DNA of 64,000 nt from Granulicella sp. S190. Its GTDB lineage: Bacteria; Acidobacteriota; Terriglobia; Terriglobales; Acidobacteriaceae. Where the stretch lies: the NCBI RefSeq assembly GCF_009766095.1, contig NZ_LMUD01000019.1, forward strand, positions 115,322 to 179,321, in the 5' to 3' direction. Below the pieces are notes generated by a model. The model saw nothing but the letters and a program-made list of their open reading frames with translations. It ran no database searches and was not told where the DNA came from. Both the position numbers and the translations under genes were made by a program. Below, piece after piece: positions 26,518-35,017 of the stretch (positions are counted from its first letter, which is position 1; every line of letters begins with the position of its first letter).

Positions 26518-27911
26518 GCTTCGACCTCCATCCGAGTCGAGAGCAGGCCGTTTCGGGCGACCCCAATCTCATGTCGCAGGTTGGCTGCCAATTCGGATTC
26601 AAAGTCTGGAGTGTCGGCCAGGCGTGCGAGTTGAACTTCGTCACGAAGCAGTTTGTCGGCATAGCTGTAGAACTTTTGAGAGTGCCGACCCCTTATCTTG
26701 ATCTCTCGATCGGAGCTGACTCCCCATGGTTTCAACTGAACAAGACGGTCGGCGATCTTGTTGTAGTAGGGCGTTCCTTTGATTGGATAGGAGACGGTGG
26801 TGAAGAAGATATCGGGTTTGGAGATGCTGACGTGCTTAATGGTGGCTTCGATATCTTCGAGGTCTTCTCCTTCATAACCCCACATGAGAAACATGCCGCT
26901 CTCGATACCTCGTTCGCGACTCATTGTGACGGCCTGTTGAACCTGTTCGATCTTTACTCCTCGGTCCATAGAGTCGAGAATGCGTTGAGAGCCACTCTCG
27001 GAGCCGATCCAAATGCGAAAACAACCGAGCTCCGCGAGCAGATCGAGCATCTCTGGATTGAGGCGGTCGGCCCGCGAGATGCATTCAAAGGGAATGCGTA
27101 GACCGCGGCGGCGCATTTCACCGGCATAGTCGCGAAGCCACTTGTGATTGATGGTGAATACATCATCAGAGACCCAGACCATATCGGGGGAGTAGGTCTT
27201 GAGCAGCCACTCGACTTCATCGACGACCAGAACTGGATCACGACGACGGTGAGTTTGACCGAAGACCTGATGACTGCACCAGCGACACTTATAAGGGCAG
27301 CCGCGTGCGGTGATAAAGTTTACCGACCCTTTTCCATGCGCATCACGCCAGGTTTTCACATAACGGGCAACATCGATAGCATGACGTGCAGGCCAGGGCT
27401 GCCTGTCGAGATCGGCAATCTGGTTGCGGTGCGCGGTCTCGTGCATCGTTCCCTTTTCGTCTAAAAAGGCGAGTCCAGCTATGCTTGTGCAGGCACTCTC
27501 ATCGTTTGCGCGGAAGGCGGCGAGCAAATCCTGCATGGTGAGCTCGCCTTCGCCAAAGACGACGTAATTGGCGCCGGCTTGAAGATATTCCAGTGCGTAT
27601 GCTCCTGGCTCAGGACCGCCGACGATAGTCTTCCAACCTGCTTCGCGAGCAACTTTGAGGATCTCAACGACGTTGCTGCGTGTCATAAGATTGGCATAGA
27701 TGCCAATTACGGATGGGATCTCGGTACGCAAATGGTGGAAGAGAGCTTCTCGCTTCGAAAAAGTAGTGTCGAATACATCGACGTCAAATCCTTGATTACG
27801 CAGATGAGAGCAGAGATACAAGATCCCGAGCGGCGCGTATGGCTTCAGTATCTGAACCTCTTTGGGATCCTCGTAGAGGAAGTATCCGTGCGTGAGTAGG
27901 AGTTCTGCCAT
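26514..27911 (-). CDS. B12-binding-domain radical SAM enzyme (B1)
   Basis: 465-residue protein with an N-terminal B12-binding-like domain (IVGGPEPGAYALEYLQAGAN, YVVFGEGE) and a radical SAM core with C205-x3-C209-x2-C212 (GCPYKCRWC). The first 50 residues (LLLTHGYFLYEDPKEV, LKPYAPLGILYL) align closely with the protein encoded at 27912-29408, so the two are tandem paralogues. GAGG lies about 9 bases upstream of the ATG, which directly follows the TAG of the preceding gene. No DxHxxG motif is seen, as in many of these enzymes. The reaction is unknown. Confidence 0.85.
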   Translation of the reverse strand: MAELLLTHGYFLYEDPKEVQILKPYAPLGILYLCSHLRNQGFDVDVFDTTFSKREALFHHLRTEIPSVIGIYANLMTRSNVVEILKVAREAGWKTIVGGPEPGAYALEYLQAGANYVVFGEGELTMQDLLAAFRANDESACTSIAGLAFLDEKGTMHETAHRNQIADLDRQPWPARHAIDVARYVKTWRDAHGKGSVNFITARGCPYKCRWCSHQVFGQTHRRRDPVLVVDEVEWLLKTYSPDMVWVSDDVFTINHKWLRDYAGEMRRRGLRIPFECISRADRLNPEMLDLLAELGCFRIWIGSESGSQRILDSMDRGVKIEQVQQAVTMSRERGIESGMFLMWGYEGEDLEDIEATIKHVSISKPDIFFTTVSYPIKGTPYYNKIADRLVQLKPWGVSSDREIKIRGRHSQKFYSYADKLLRDEVQLARLADTPDFESELAANLRHEIGVARNGLLSTRMEVEA

Positions 27912-29408
27912 CTACATTTGCCTCGTCGCTGGAGTCAAGGCCTGAAGAGGAACGAACTGCCGGTCTGTTGGCTGCGCAGTTATCGCGGATAGGATTGTAG
28001 CTTTGGAGTTTTTTGTGATGGATTCGAGTTCATAAACTCTTTGCCAAAGTGTGTCCAGATAGACTTCGGTTTTTAGGGCGTCTTCATTTTTCCAGTGATC
28101 GACCTCAGCATGAAGGGCTTTCCGTAAGGCCATGTAGAAGTCGTCACTATAGGCTGCGGAGAACATCAAGCACAGGTCGTCGCTATCGGTCCAATTACGT
28201 TTAGAGCCAATCTGCTCCTGAACGCGATCGAAGAAGACCGTGCCGGGGAGAGGATAAGAGAAAGAGATACCGATATCATCTGGGCGTAAGGCGCGAACGA
28301 GCTCGATGGTCTGCTGAATCTCTTCCCAAGTCTCTCCGGGGTATCCGAACTGCAAGAAGAAGCAGGCGCGGATATTGTTCTGAGCCAGGAGGTCACGCGC
28401 TGTAGTGATGTCGGAGATGCGAAGCCCTTTGTCCATCGCATCGAGTATCTTTTGGGAGCCAGATTCGACGCCCATCCAAATCTCTGCGCATCCTGCTCGT
28501 TTGAGCCCTGCGACCGTGGCGTCAGTCATAAGGTCGGCACGAGATTGAATCTTGAAAGGGATGGCGCACTTCATGGCTTCGATCTCATCAGCGAAGCTTT
28601 GTACCCATTGATGATTGAGAGCAAAGACATCATCGCCGAACCAGATATGCTCCACTCCATAGACTTCCTTCAACTCGTGAATCTCCATGGCGACAGACTT
28701 TGCGGGACGAATCTGAAACTTGTTCCCGGAGATCGGCTTTGCACACCAGTTGCATCCGTAAGGGCAGCCGCGGCTGGCAACGACGTTCGTCGAAAAATAA
28801 CCGTGTGCCGTAAGCCAAGCATGGCGATAGGGAGAAAGATCGATCAACTCACGTGAAGGCCTCGGAAGCGTGTTCCAGGCCGAATTCTTTGGAGGCTTTC
28901 CGGCACTCCTTGCAATCTGTCCCTTTTCATCGAGATAGAGAAGGCCCGGGATCTCCAGGTGTTGACGGCCCGACAGAATCGCAGAGCATAGCTCGCCAAG
29001 CGTCTTCTCTGCTTCGCCCAGCAGGACAAAGTCGATCCCATGATGGAGATAGGATTCCGCCTGATCCGTTGCATCAGAGCCATGGGCGATGACGACGGTT
29101 CCCGCTTGCCTGGCCAGAACGGTCAGCTCCCATGCAAGCTCACGCATGCGTGTCAAACACATTTTGGAGAGGAAGTTGAAATCGTCCTCGTAGATCACCA
29201 CCAGTTTCGGACAGTGTTCCTTCAGAGCAGTTGTAAAGCCAGTGATAGGTTCCTCGAGCATTGTGTCGAAGACAGCGACAGAGATATTCTCAGACTTCAG
29301 AGCCGACGCTGCGTAGAGCGTGCCGAGAGGAGGATACGGCTGCATCTTACGTACCTGCTTTGGATCGTAAGGGAGGTGGTAAGAGTGAGTGAGTAGGACA
29401 TCGGCCAT
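27912..29408 (-). CDS. B12-binding-domain radical SAM enzyme (B2)
   Basis: 498-residue paralogue of B1. The N-terminus (LLTHSYHLPYDPKQVRKM, QPYPPLGTLYAASAL) aligns with B1; the cobalamin-domain loop reads VVIAHGSDATDQAESYL, and the radical SAM cluster is C215-x3-C219-x2-C222 (GCPYGCNWC), followed by IWMGVESGSQKILDAMDKGL. It is longer than B1 at the C-terminus by about 30 residues, ending in a Thr/Pro/Gln-rich tail. AAGGAG lies 9 bases upstream of the start. Stop and next start are adjacent without a gap. Confidence 0.85.
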   Translation of the reverse strand: MADVLLTHSYHLPYDPKQVRKMQPYPPLGTLYAASALKSENISVAVFDTMLEEPITGFTTALKEHCPKLVVIYEDDFNFLSKMCLTRMRELAWELTVLARQAGTVVIAHGSDATDQAESYLHHGIDFVLLGEAEKTLGELCSAILSGRQHLEIPGLLYLDEKGQIARSAGKPPKNSAWNTLPRPSRELIDLSPYRHAWLTAHGYFSTNVVASRGCPYGCNWCAKPISGNKFQIRPAKSVAMEIHELKEVYGVEHIWFGDDVFALNHQWVQSFADEIEAMKCAIPFKIQSRADLMTDATVAGLKRAGCAEIWMGVESGSQKILDAMDKGLRISDITTARDLLAQNNIRACFFLQFGYPGETWEEIQQTIELVRALRPDDIGISFSYPLPGTVFFDRVQEQIGSKRNWTDSDDLCLMFSAAYSDDFYMALRKALHAEVDHWKNEDALKTEVYLDTLWQRVYELESITKNSKATILSAITAQPTDRQFVPLQALTPATRQM

Positions 29409-29432
29409 GGCTACCTGCTCCTTCTTGTCGCG

Positions 29433-30935
29433 CTAGCATGCATTGGCGGACTCCTTGGGAAGTTCCTGACCTGTGACCAGGGAACGACGGAGTACGATGC
29501 GCTCAGAGAGGTTTGAGAGCCAGAGCTCCCACGGAAAGTAGTAGTTGCTGGAACGCAGGCGCCATCGAATCGGCGTCTGGACGATGAACCGTACTGTGTG
29601 ACGAAGACGCGAAGGCTTTTTCTGCTCTCGGTAGATCTGGCTGTTCAAGAGGAAATATTTGAGCATGCGTTGCAACCGTGCAAGCTCTTTCCCTTTGAGC
29701 CATGGCAGCATATTTGCGCCCAGTGGCATGTCCATCCATTCACGGAGATTCTTCGGTTCAGAAACACCCAACTCTCGCAGCTGGGGCCAGATAGGAATTC
29801 CTGGATAGGGAGTGAAGATGTTTGGAGAAAAGCTCACATTTGGGAACTGACGCCCAATATCACTCATGGTCTGAAAAGTGATGATTCGGTCTGCCTCGGT
29901 CTCGCCCGGGTACCCGAAGATCAAGTTGAAGGTGACGCGGATGTCGCCAAGTTGAGCCTTCCGTGCAGTCTCGTACATTTCGTCGACCCGCTGATGACGT
30001 TTGTTCATAAGCTTCAGGACTGCCTCTGAAGTTGATTCCGTGCCAAAGCCCATGTGTGAGACGCCGCTTGCACCGAGCAGGCGGACCTCGTCCTCAGTCA
30101 TGCGGCAGAGAAAGTCGGTAGAGGCTTGAAAGGTCCATTTAAACTTAATTCCGGTGTCGAGGATCCCTTGAGCGATCTCTAATGCACGCGGAAGTTGAAC
30201 GGGAAAGTTCGAATCGAGCAATGCCACCTCTTCGATTCGGTAGCGAGTGACGAGATCAATCATCTCCGCAACCGTTCGATCGGCAGAGAGAGCATTGAAT
30301 CTTCGTTTGTAAAAAACCATGTCCGTGCAGTAGTTGCAGGCATAGGGGCAACCGACGCTGGTGGCATAGGCGAGCTTGCGGATGCCGGCGATCTTTTCGT
30401 AAGCATCAAAATCTACCAAGTCGAAGGCCGGGATCGGAAGCGAGTTCAGAGACTCAACTTTGCGATCTCCATTGTGAATACGCTTGCCTTGATTCTTCCA
30501 GGAGAGTCCCGCAATGTTGTTCAGAGGCTTTTTCCCAGCCAGCGCCTGGGCTACCTCGACGAGGGTTCTCTCTCCCTGCCCGCGGACAACCATATCTACA
30601 AAGCTCTCACTCAAAGTCTCGTCCGGCAGCAGCGATGGATGCCATCCGCCGAAGATAATCGGTAGCCAGGGAGTATGGCTCTTCGCCATTGTTGCCACTT
30701 CGACAGCTCCACGAATCATGGGGCCGGTAAGAACAGAGATCCCAACACAAAGAGCATCTACGCTCTCGCACTCTACCCGTGTGAGATAGTTTGGTTCGAT
30801 CGCAGCATCGATCATGACGACGTCGAAGTTGGCCTCACGCAGACTCGCAGCTAGGGCAAGCAGACAGAGTGGAGCACCGAGCGGTGGGCCGTCATAAGGC
30901 GGATAGAACAGCACAACTTTTCCCAGGCTCAGCAT
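29433..30935 (-). CDS. B12-binding-domain radical SAM enzyme (C1)
   Basis: 500-residue protein. The B12-binding-like domain has LPIIFGGWHPSLLPDETL and MVVRGQGERTLVEVA; the radical SAM cluster is C196-x3-C200-x2-C203 (GCPYACNYC), followed by VALLDSNFPVQLPRALEIA and FNLIFGYPGETEADRI. It closely resembles the protein of 30929-32446 in length, loops and C-terminal PWELWLSNL-type ending, so these two are a second paralogous pair. GAGG is 4 bases from the ATG. The start overlaps the end of the preceding gene by 7 bases. Confidence 0.85.
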   Translation of the reverse strand: MLSLGKVVLFYPPYDGPPLGAPLCLLALAASLREANFDVVMIDAAIEPNYLTRVECESVDALCVGISVLTGPMIRGAVEVATMAKSHTPWLPIIFGGWHPSLLPDETLSESFVDMVVRGQGERTLVEVAQALAGKKPLNNIAGLSWKNQGKRIHNGDRKVESLNSLPIPAFDLVDFDAYEKIAGIRKLAYATSVGCPYACNYCTDMVFYKRRFNALSADRTVAEMIDLVTRYRIEEVALLDSNFPVQLPRALEIAQGILDTGIKFKWTFQASTDFLCRMTEDEVRLLGASGVSHMGFGTESTSEAVLKLMNKRHQRVDEMYETARKAQLGDIRVTFNLIFGYPGETEADRIITFQTMSDIGRQFPNVSFSPNIFTPYPGIPIWPQLRELGVSEPKNLREWMDMPLGANMLPWLKGKELARLQRMLKYFLLNSQIYREQKKPSRLRHTVRFIVQTPIRWRLRSSNYYFPWELWLSNLSERIVLRRSLVTGQELPKESANAC

Positions 30936-32446
30936 GCGACCTCGGCTGGTTCAGGGTTTGGCTCCAGGCGTCTTGCGTCGACTACAGGCTTGAATCCAGC
31001 AGTTCTTTCTTTGAGCTTGTCGTTAAGCCAGAGCTCAGCAGGTAAGCGATACAGACCATGATCAAGCCGAAATCGAGCGGGAAAAGAGATGCACTTCTGC
31101 GCCAGACGGGTGATACGGGTTCTGCGATCTACTCCGATCGGAATACGGTCAAAGGCGATGCGCAGATAATCGCGCATTATCTGTAACTCTTCGTGATCTT
31201 TTCCATTCAGCCATGGGAGCTTGGTGTAGCGCGGAAAGAACTCGGCCCATTTTTCGAGAGAGTCAGGAACTTCAATACCTAACTCCTCTGCTCTGTTCAT
31301 CACATTGGTACCAGGATACGGAGTGAAGATATTGGTCCAGAATTCGGTACCAGGAAAGCGCCTGCAGACATCCATGATGAAGTTCATGGTCTCTCGACGC
31401 TCTTTAGATCCTTCGCCTGGATAGGCAAAGATGATATTAAAGGACGGACGCATTCCTGCAGCTAGACAACGGGCCGCACTCTCATAGATATCTTCAAAGT
31501 TTTGAAATGTCTTGTTCATTGCTTTCAAGATCTTTGGAGAACCAGAGTCCACCCCCTGGCAGATCTGGTGTAGCCCACTGCGACGAAGTAGCTTTAGATC
31601 TCCCAAAGAGAGTCGTGACGTCAAGTTCGTAGTGGCCTGAATGCTCCACTGGAATTCAGCGCCGGCTCGGACGAGCCCCTCACTGATGGCTCGTGCGCGG
31701 TCAAGATCAACCAGGAAGTTGTCATCTACGATCCAAAGCATGCTGAGGTTATATCTACGGCTCAGATCGACCGTCTCCTCGACAAATTGCTCTGCGGAAA
31801 GGGCATTCCACTTACGCTTGTACACGGCGCCATTGGTGCAATAAGCGCAGTCGAACGGGCAAGCCAGGCTGGAGGTGTACATCGCCCAGCGCTTTCCGCA
31901 CATGCGTTCATAGGCGTCGAAGTCGGCTAACTGATAAGCCTTTGGAGGTTGCTCCGCGATAGGCTTGAGTATGCGTTCCGGTGTAAAAGTGAGTTTATTA
32001 TCTCGCTTGAAGCCAATGCCAGCGACGAAGTCTGGAGAAGATTGGTTTTCAATATGTATGACAAGCTCAAGGAATGACTCTTCTCCCTGGCCGCAAACTA
32101 CGTAGTCGATATAGGGGGCCTGCAAAGTTTGCCTCGGAAGAAGGGAAGGATGCCATCCTCCGAGAACAATCGGAAATTCGGGGTTTCGGGCTTTGATTGC
32201 TTTGGCTATCTCGACCGTCTCACGAATCATTGGCCCGGTAACCAGGGAGATTCCGAGACATAGCGCATCACTGACTTCTTCGAGCACGCGCTGCTTGTAG
32301 TTTGGCGTAATCGTGGAATCGATGAGGACAACTTGATAACCGGCTCTGATTAAAGGAGTGGCGACAGCCAGGATACCAAGCGGCGCAGTCGCATCGGAGC
32401 TTGCGAAAGATGGAAAGAAGAAGACAATTTTGCGGGACTTAGGCAA
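30929..32446 (-). CDS. B12-binding-domain radical SAM enzyme (C2), first gene of operon
   Basis: Paralogue of C1, about 505 residues. The start is put at TTG 32446 because AGGAG lies 6 bases upstream and the product then begins LPKSRKIVFFFPSFASSDATAP, matching the N-termini of its paralogues. An ATG at 32500 would add 18 residues but has only a poorly spaced AAGG. Motifs are VLGGWHPSLLPRQTL, VVCGQGEESFLELV and the radical SAM cluster CPFDCAYC (Cys196, 200 and 203 from this start), then IWIVDDNFLVDLDRARAIS. It heads a nine-gene operon that is divergent from the HprK-like gene. Confidence 0.85.
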   Translation of the reverse strand: MPKSRKIVFFFPSFASSDATAPLGILAVATPLIRAGYQVVLIDSTITPNYKQRVLEEVSDALCLGISLVTGPMIRETVEIAKAIKARNPEFPIVLGGWHPSLLPRQTLQAPYIDYVVCGQGEESFLELVIHIENQSSPDFVAGIGFKRDNKLTFTPERILKPIAEQPPKAYQLADFDAYERMCGKRWAMYTSSLACPFDCAYCTNGAVYKRKWNALSAEQFVEETVDLSRRYNLSMLWIVDDNFLVDLDRARAISEGLVRAGAEFQWSIQATTNLTSRLSLGDLKLLRRSGLHQICQGVDSGSPKILKAMNKTFQNFEDIYESAARCLAAGMRPSFNIIFAYPGEGSKERRETMNFIMDVCRRFPGTEFWTNIFTPYPGTNVMNRAEELGIEVPDSLEKWAEFFPRYTKLPWLNGKDHEELQIMRDYLRIAFDRIPIGVDRRTRITRLAQKCISFPARFRLDHGLYRLPAELWLNDKLKERTAGFKPVVDARRLEPNPEPAEVAC

Positions 32447-32586
32447 TGCAATCTCCTCGCTGTTACGAACGATAGAGCTTGCGTACGGATGAGTTGTCAT
32501 ATCCTTGTCAGCGGTTTGTAAAGTTTCCTAATGACAGGGAAAGCGGGCTATTTGCTGGGGTAGAGTGAAGCTCAGCAGGTATTCCT
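32447..32586. promoter_or_regulatory. Divergent promoter region, radical SAM operon / HprK-like operon
   Basis: 140 bases separate the two divergent starts and must hold both promoters. Elements such as TTGTCA near 32504 are seen, but no convincing promoter pair or operator could be assigned. No small precursor-peptide gene is visible. Confidence 0.5.
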
Positions 32587-33567
32587 ATGTCCTACGTTTT
32601 GATCGATAAGATGTTTTTGTCCCAAAGAAAAAGCCTATGCTTTGCTGGGGCAAACTGTGACTTATCTACCAACTCATTCGAGCTAGTCAAGGTTCTAGAT
32701 TCTGTTTCTACGATCGTGACTGGCGACAGGCAGAGCAGATTCACTATGAGAGTGGTTGTCGACGAATCCTCGAGGGAAGTGATAGAACAGCCCCATTTTC
32801 GGGGGATGCATCATTTGGTGACTGCTTCATTCGGTCAAGCCAACATTTTTGTGTTCGATATATTGCGTCGCACCGTGAGTGCACATATTTCATCAGCAAC
32901 AGCAAAGGATGAGAAGTTTTGGCGAGAGAAGCTGATTCCTATCTGCCTTGGTATTTTGGGTCCGGCGATGGGTCTCGTTCCCATGCATTGCGCATGCCTA
33001 GAGCGAGGTGGGAAGGGACTGCTGGTTGCCGGTAATTCAGGCGCCGGGAAATCTACCTTATCTGCGGCGCTTTCTCAAAATGGCTTCAACTATATCTCCG
33101 ACGATTGGACTTACATGTCGCAGAGCTATGGCAAGTTAGTGGCGCATGGTACTTCCGCGCCTGTAAAGCTCCTGCCAGATGCAGTGCGTCATTTCCCAAC
33201 GCTGAGGAAATTTGACCTAAAAACTTCGATGAATGGTGAGCTGGCTTACGAGATAGACGTGGCGGAAACATTTCTTGGACAGATCAAGAAAACCTGTGAG
33301 CCACGATGGCTGATCTTTTTAGAGAGGGTGCAACGGACTGGGGGAGAGTTTCTTCCAGTTCCTTCTAGCGAAACTCAGGCCTATCTCGAATGTAGCGTTG
33401 AACGACTTCCGACCCAACTGTCGGAAGCCTCCGCGAAGCGTGATCAGACTATAAAAGCACTTGTCGGACTGCCCTGTTGGCGCTTTCGATATGGAGGAAC
33501 CCCACAGTCTGCAACACAATATCTGCATGAGTTCGTTGCCGTCCAAAATAGAGAGGTCTACGCATGA
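32587..33567 (+). CDS. HPr-kinase-like P-loop protein
   Basis: 326-residue protein with a poorly defined N-terminal half and a C-terminal kinase domain like HPr kinase/phosphorylase: P-loop LLVAGNSGAGKSTLSAAL (G149-T157) and FNYISDDWTY, matching the DD motif after the P-loop in HprK. No phosphotransferase-system gene is near. HprK-related kinases of this type occur in exopolysaccharide and peptide-modification cassettes together with nucleotidyltransferase-fold proteins, as here at 35018. Its substrate is unknown. The stop overlaps the start of the next gene by four bases. Confidence 0.75.
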   Translation: MSYVLIDKMFLSQRKSLCFAGANCDLSTNSFELVKVLDSVSTIVTGDRQSRFTMRVVVDESSREVIEQPHFRGMHHLVTASFGQANIFVFDILRRTVSAHISSATAKDEKFWREKLIPICLGILGPAMGLVPMHCACLERGGKGLLVAGNSGAGKSTLSAALSQNGFNYISDDWTYMSQSYGKLVAHGTSAPVKLLPDAVRHFPTLRKFDLKTSMNGELAYEIDVAETFLGQIKKTCEPRWLIFLERVQRTGGEFLPVPSSETQAYLECSVERLPTQLSEASAKRDQTIKALVGLPCWRFRYGGTPQSATQYLHEFVAVQNREVYA

Positions 33568-33989
33568 ATAAAGCCTTAAGAGCACATCCCGATCTCATGC
33601 GTCGATTTGTTGCAACACCGTTTCACTTCACTGCTATGAACGGACCGAACTTATTTGCTGTTCAGTCAAATGACCTGGAGATTGCACTCGGCTTGAGGCG
33701 CCATGTTTTAAATCATTGGTTTCTAGGCCACTCCGGCAGCTCTTCCTGGAAGATTGTTCGAGATGTGCTTGCTCCGGATAATACCGACACGATTTCACTC
33801 TTTCAGGATGGGACCATCCGAGTGCTGCAAGCAGGAACGGGAACAATTCTGCTCTACGACAGAGAAAGGTCCGAGGTCTTGGGATTTCTCTCGAAGAAGA
33901 CGTCAGTGGAACATATGGTCAGCTGCTTGGTTCCCATGCTGATGGGAGATTTAGGGAATAGCAACCTCTCTTCTTTTACAAAAAAGTGA
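33564..33989 (+). CDS. Small protein resembling the N-terminal domain of the HprK-like kinase
   Basis: 141-residue protein with no P-loop. Its stretch from about 55 to 130 (SSSWKIVRDVLA, then GTGTILLYDRERSEVLGFLS, then VSCLVPMLMG) follows the pattern of residues 45-125 of the kinase encoded upstream (RFTMRVVV, QANIFVFDILRRTVSAHIS, LIPICLGILG). It therefore may be a kinase-less partner that pairs with or competes with the upstream protein; this is inference from a by-eye alignment. The ATGA overlap makes co-translation likely. A function cannot be assigned. Confidence 0.65.
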   Translation: MNKALRAHPDLMRRFVATPFHFTAMNGPNLFAVQSNDLEIALGLRRHVLNHWFLGHSGSSSWKIVRDVLAPDNTDTISLFQDGTIRVLQAGTGTILLYDRERSEVLGFLSKKTSVEHMVSCLVPMLMGDLGNSNLSSFTKK

Positions 33990-34133
33990 CAAACGGCATA
34001 TCGCTGACTGACAACTAAGGCGTGCGTCTTGGCTAAGTTGAAGATGCGTTGTCTGAGTGCCTTGAACATACTTAACAAATGTTTGAAGTACTTTGGGACT
34101 TACCTGCTTCACAGCTTTTGAATGGGAGTGTTA

Positions 34134-34502
34134 ATGAAAACAAAAATCTTGAAAGCACTTGCTTTAGCCAATCTGCTTACTCTCTGCAGTGTTATGCCCA
34201 CATCATTAGCTCTGGCCGCTGACGCCCCCAAGACAATTGCCGTATCGGTCAAGAGATTTGCTTATGAACCATCAAAGATCAATCTAAAAAAAGGACAGCC
34301 AGTTGTGCTGGAAATTACGACTGAAGATGTTGCTCACGGGTTGAAGTTTAAAGAGCTAAATCTCAACACGAAGATTGAAAAGGACAAACCTGGGGAGCTG
34401 AGTTTTACTCCAATGCAGACCGGAGATTTCGTAGGTCATTGCTCTGTCTTTTGTGGCTCAGGCCACGGTTCGATGACCCTTACTCTCCACGTTACGGAGT
34501 AA
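34134..34502 (+). CDS. Exported cupredoxin with a CuA-type site
   Basis: 122-residue periplasmic cupredoxin. A signal peptide (MKTKILKALALANLL ... LALAAD) is followed by one cupredoxin domain. Probable copper ligands are His68 (EDVAHGLKF) and C103-x3-C107-x3-H111-x2-M114 (HCSVFCGSGHGSM), which is the binuclear CuA pattern of cytochrome oxidase subunit II, but without its transmembrane helices or the rest of the oxidase. The start is the inner ATG at 34134 because GGGAG lies 5 bases upstream; an ATG 12 bases earlier overlaps it. Two bases separate it from the following cytochrome gene, so the two are probably an electron-transfer pair. Confidence 0.8.
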   Translation: MKTKILKALALANLLTLCSVMPTSLALAADAPKTIAVSVKRFAYEPSKINLKKGQPVVLEITTEDVAHGLKFKELNLNTKIEKDKPGELSFTPMQTGDFVGHCSVFCGSGHGSMTLTLHVTE

Positions 34503-34504
34503 CA

Positions 34505-34975
34505 GTGCGGCTAACCCTTACAAGTTCGGTGATGGTGCTTCTGATATCTACTGTCGGGTGTAAAGCAACACCACCCACGAAGACGGAGCGAACTGTGATG
34601 ACCTGGGCGAAGCATTCAATATTAATTCGCAATAAGTCTGAACGGAATCCACTCCAGGCATCGAAGGAGAACCTTGCCGCAGGGAAAGAAGCGTTTGGAC
34701 ATTATTGCGTCGCCTGTCATGGTTCGGACGGTCAAAATACTGGGGTTCCATTCTCCGATGCAATGTCACCTCAGGTTCCTTCACTCAGCTCGCCCGACGT
34801 TCAGTCCTATACAGATGGTCAGCTGAAATGGGTTATTGATAACGGCATCTGGCCATCGGGGATGCCTGGATCGAAAGGGATTCTCAGTGACGAAGAGATA
34901 TGGTCAACAATTCTCTTCATTCGTCATCTACCGCCCGCGGGAAGTTTAGGTGATCCAGTGATGTACGACAAATAG
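34505..34975 (+). CDS. Lipoprotein c-type cytochrome
   Basis: Start is GTG at 34505 with GGAG 5 bases upstream, inside the end of the cupredoxin gene. The N-terminus (VRLTLTSSVMVLLISTVGC) is a lipoprotein signal with lipobox Cys19. The mature 138 residues contain one haem site C68-x2-C71-H72 (YCVACHGSDG) and a likely Met ligand in SGMPGSKG (M120). This fits a membrane-anchored monohaem cytochrome c that passes electrons to or from the CuA protein. No oxidase core, nitrous oxide reductase or other terminal enzyme lies nearby. Confidence 0.82.
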   Translation: MRLTLTSSVMVLLISTVGCKATPPTKTERTVMTWAKHSILIRNKSERNPLQASKENLAAGKEAFGHYCVACHGSDGQNTGVPFSDAMSPQVPSLSSPDVQSYTDGQLKWVIDNGIWPSGMPGSKGILSDEEIWSTILFIRHLPPAGSLGDPVMYDK

Positions 34976-35017
34976 AAAGCCCTCATCTTAAGTCGATTCC
35001 GGAAGGCCATCAAAGAA

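Noticed and set aside
20250..32446. Hopanoid (HpnJ/HpnP/HpnR) or BchE-like pathway
   Set aside because: The proteins share the general B12-radical SAM layout, but no squalene-hopene cyclase or tetrapyrrole gene is near and the N-termini do not resemble those proteins closely by eye.
32447..34133. Hidden precursor peptide gene for the radical SAM enzymes
   Set aside because: The gaps at 32447-32586 and 33990-34133 were read for a short frame with a ribosome site; none was convincing, though a leaderless or atypical one cannot be excluded.
34134..34502. Cytochrome oxidase subunit II
   Set aside because: The CuA motif is present, but the protein has a cleavable signal instead of two transmembrane helices and no oxidase subunit I or III gene is adjacent.
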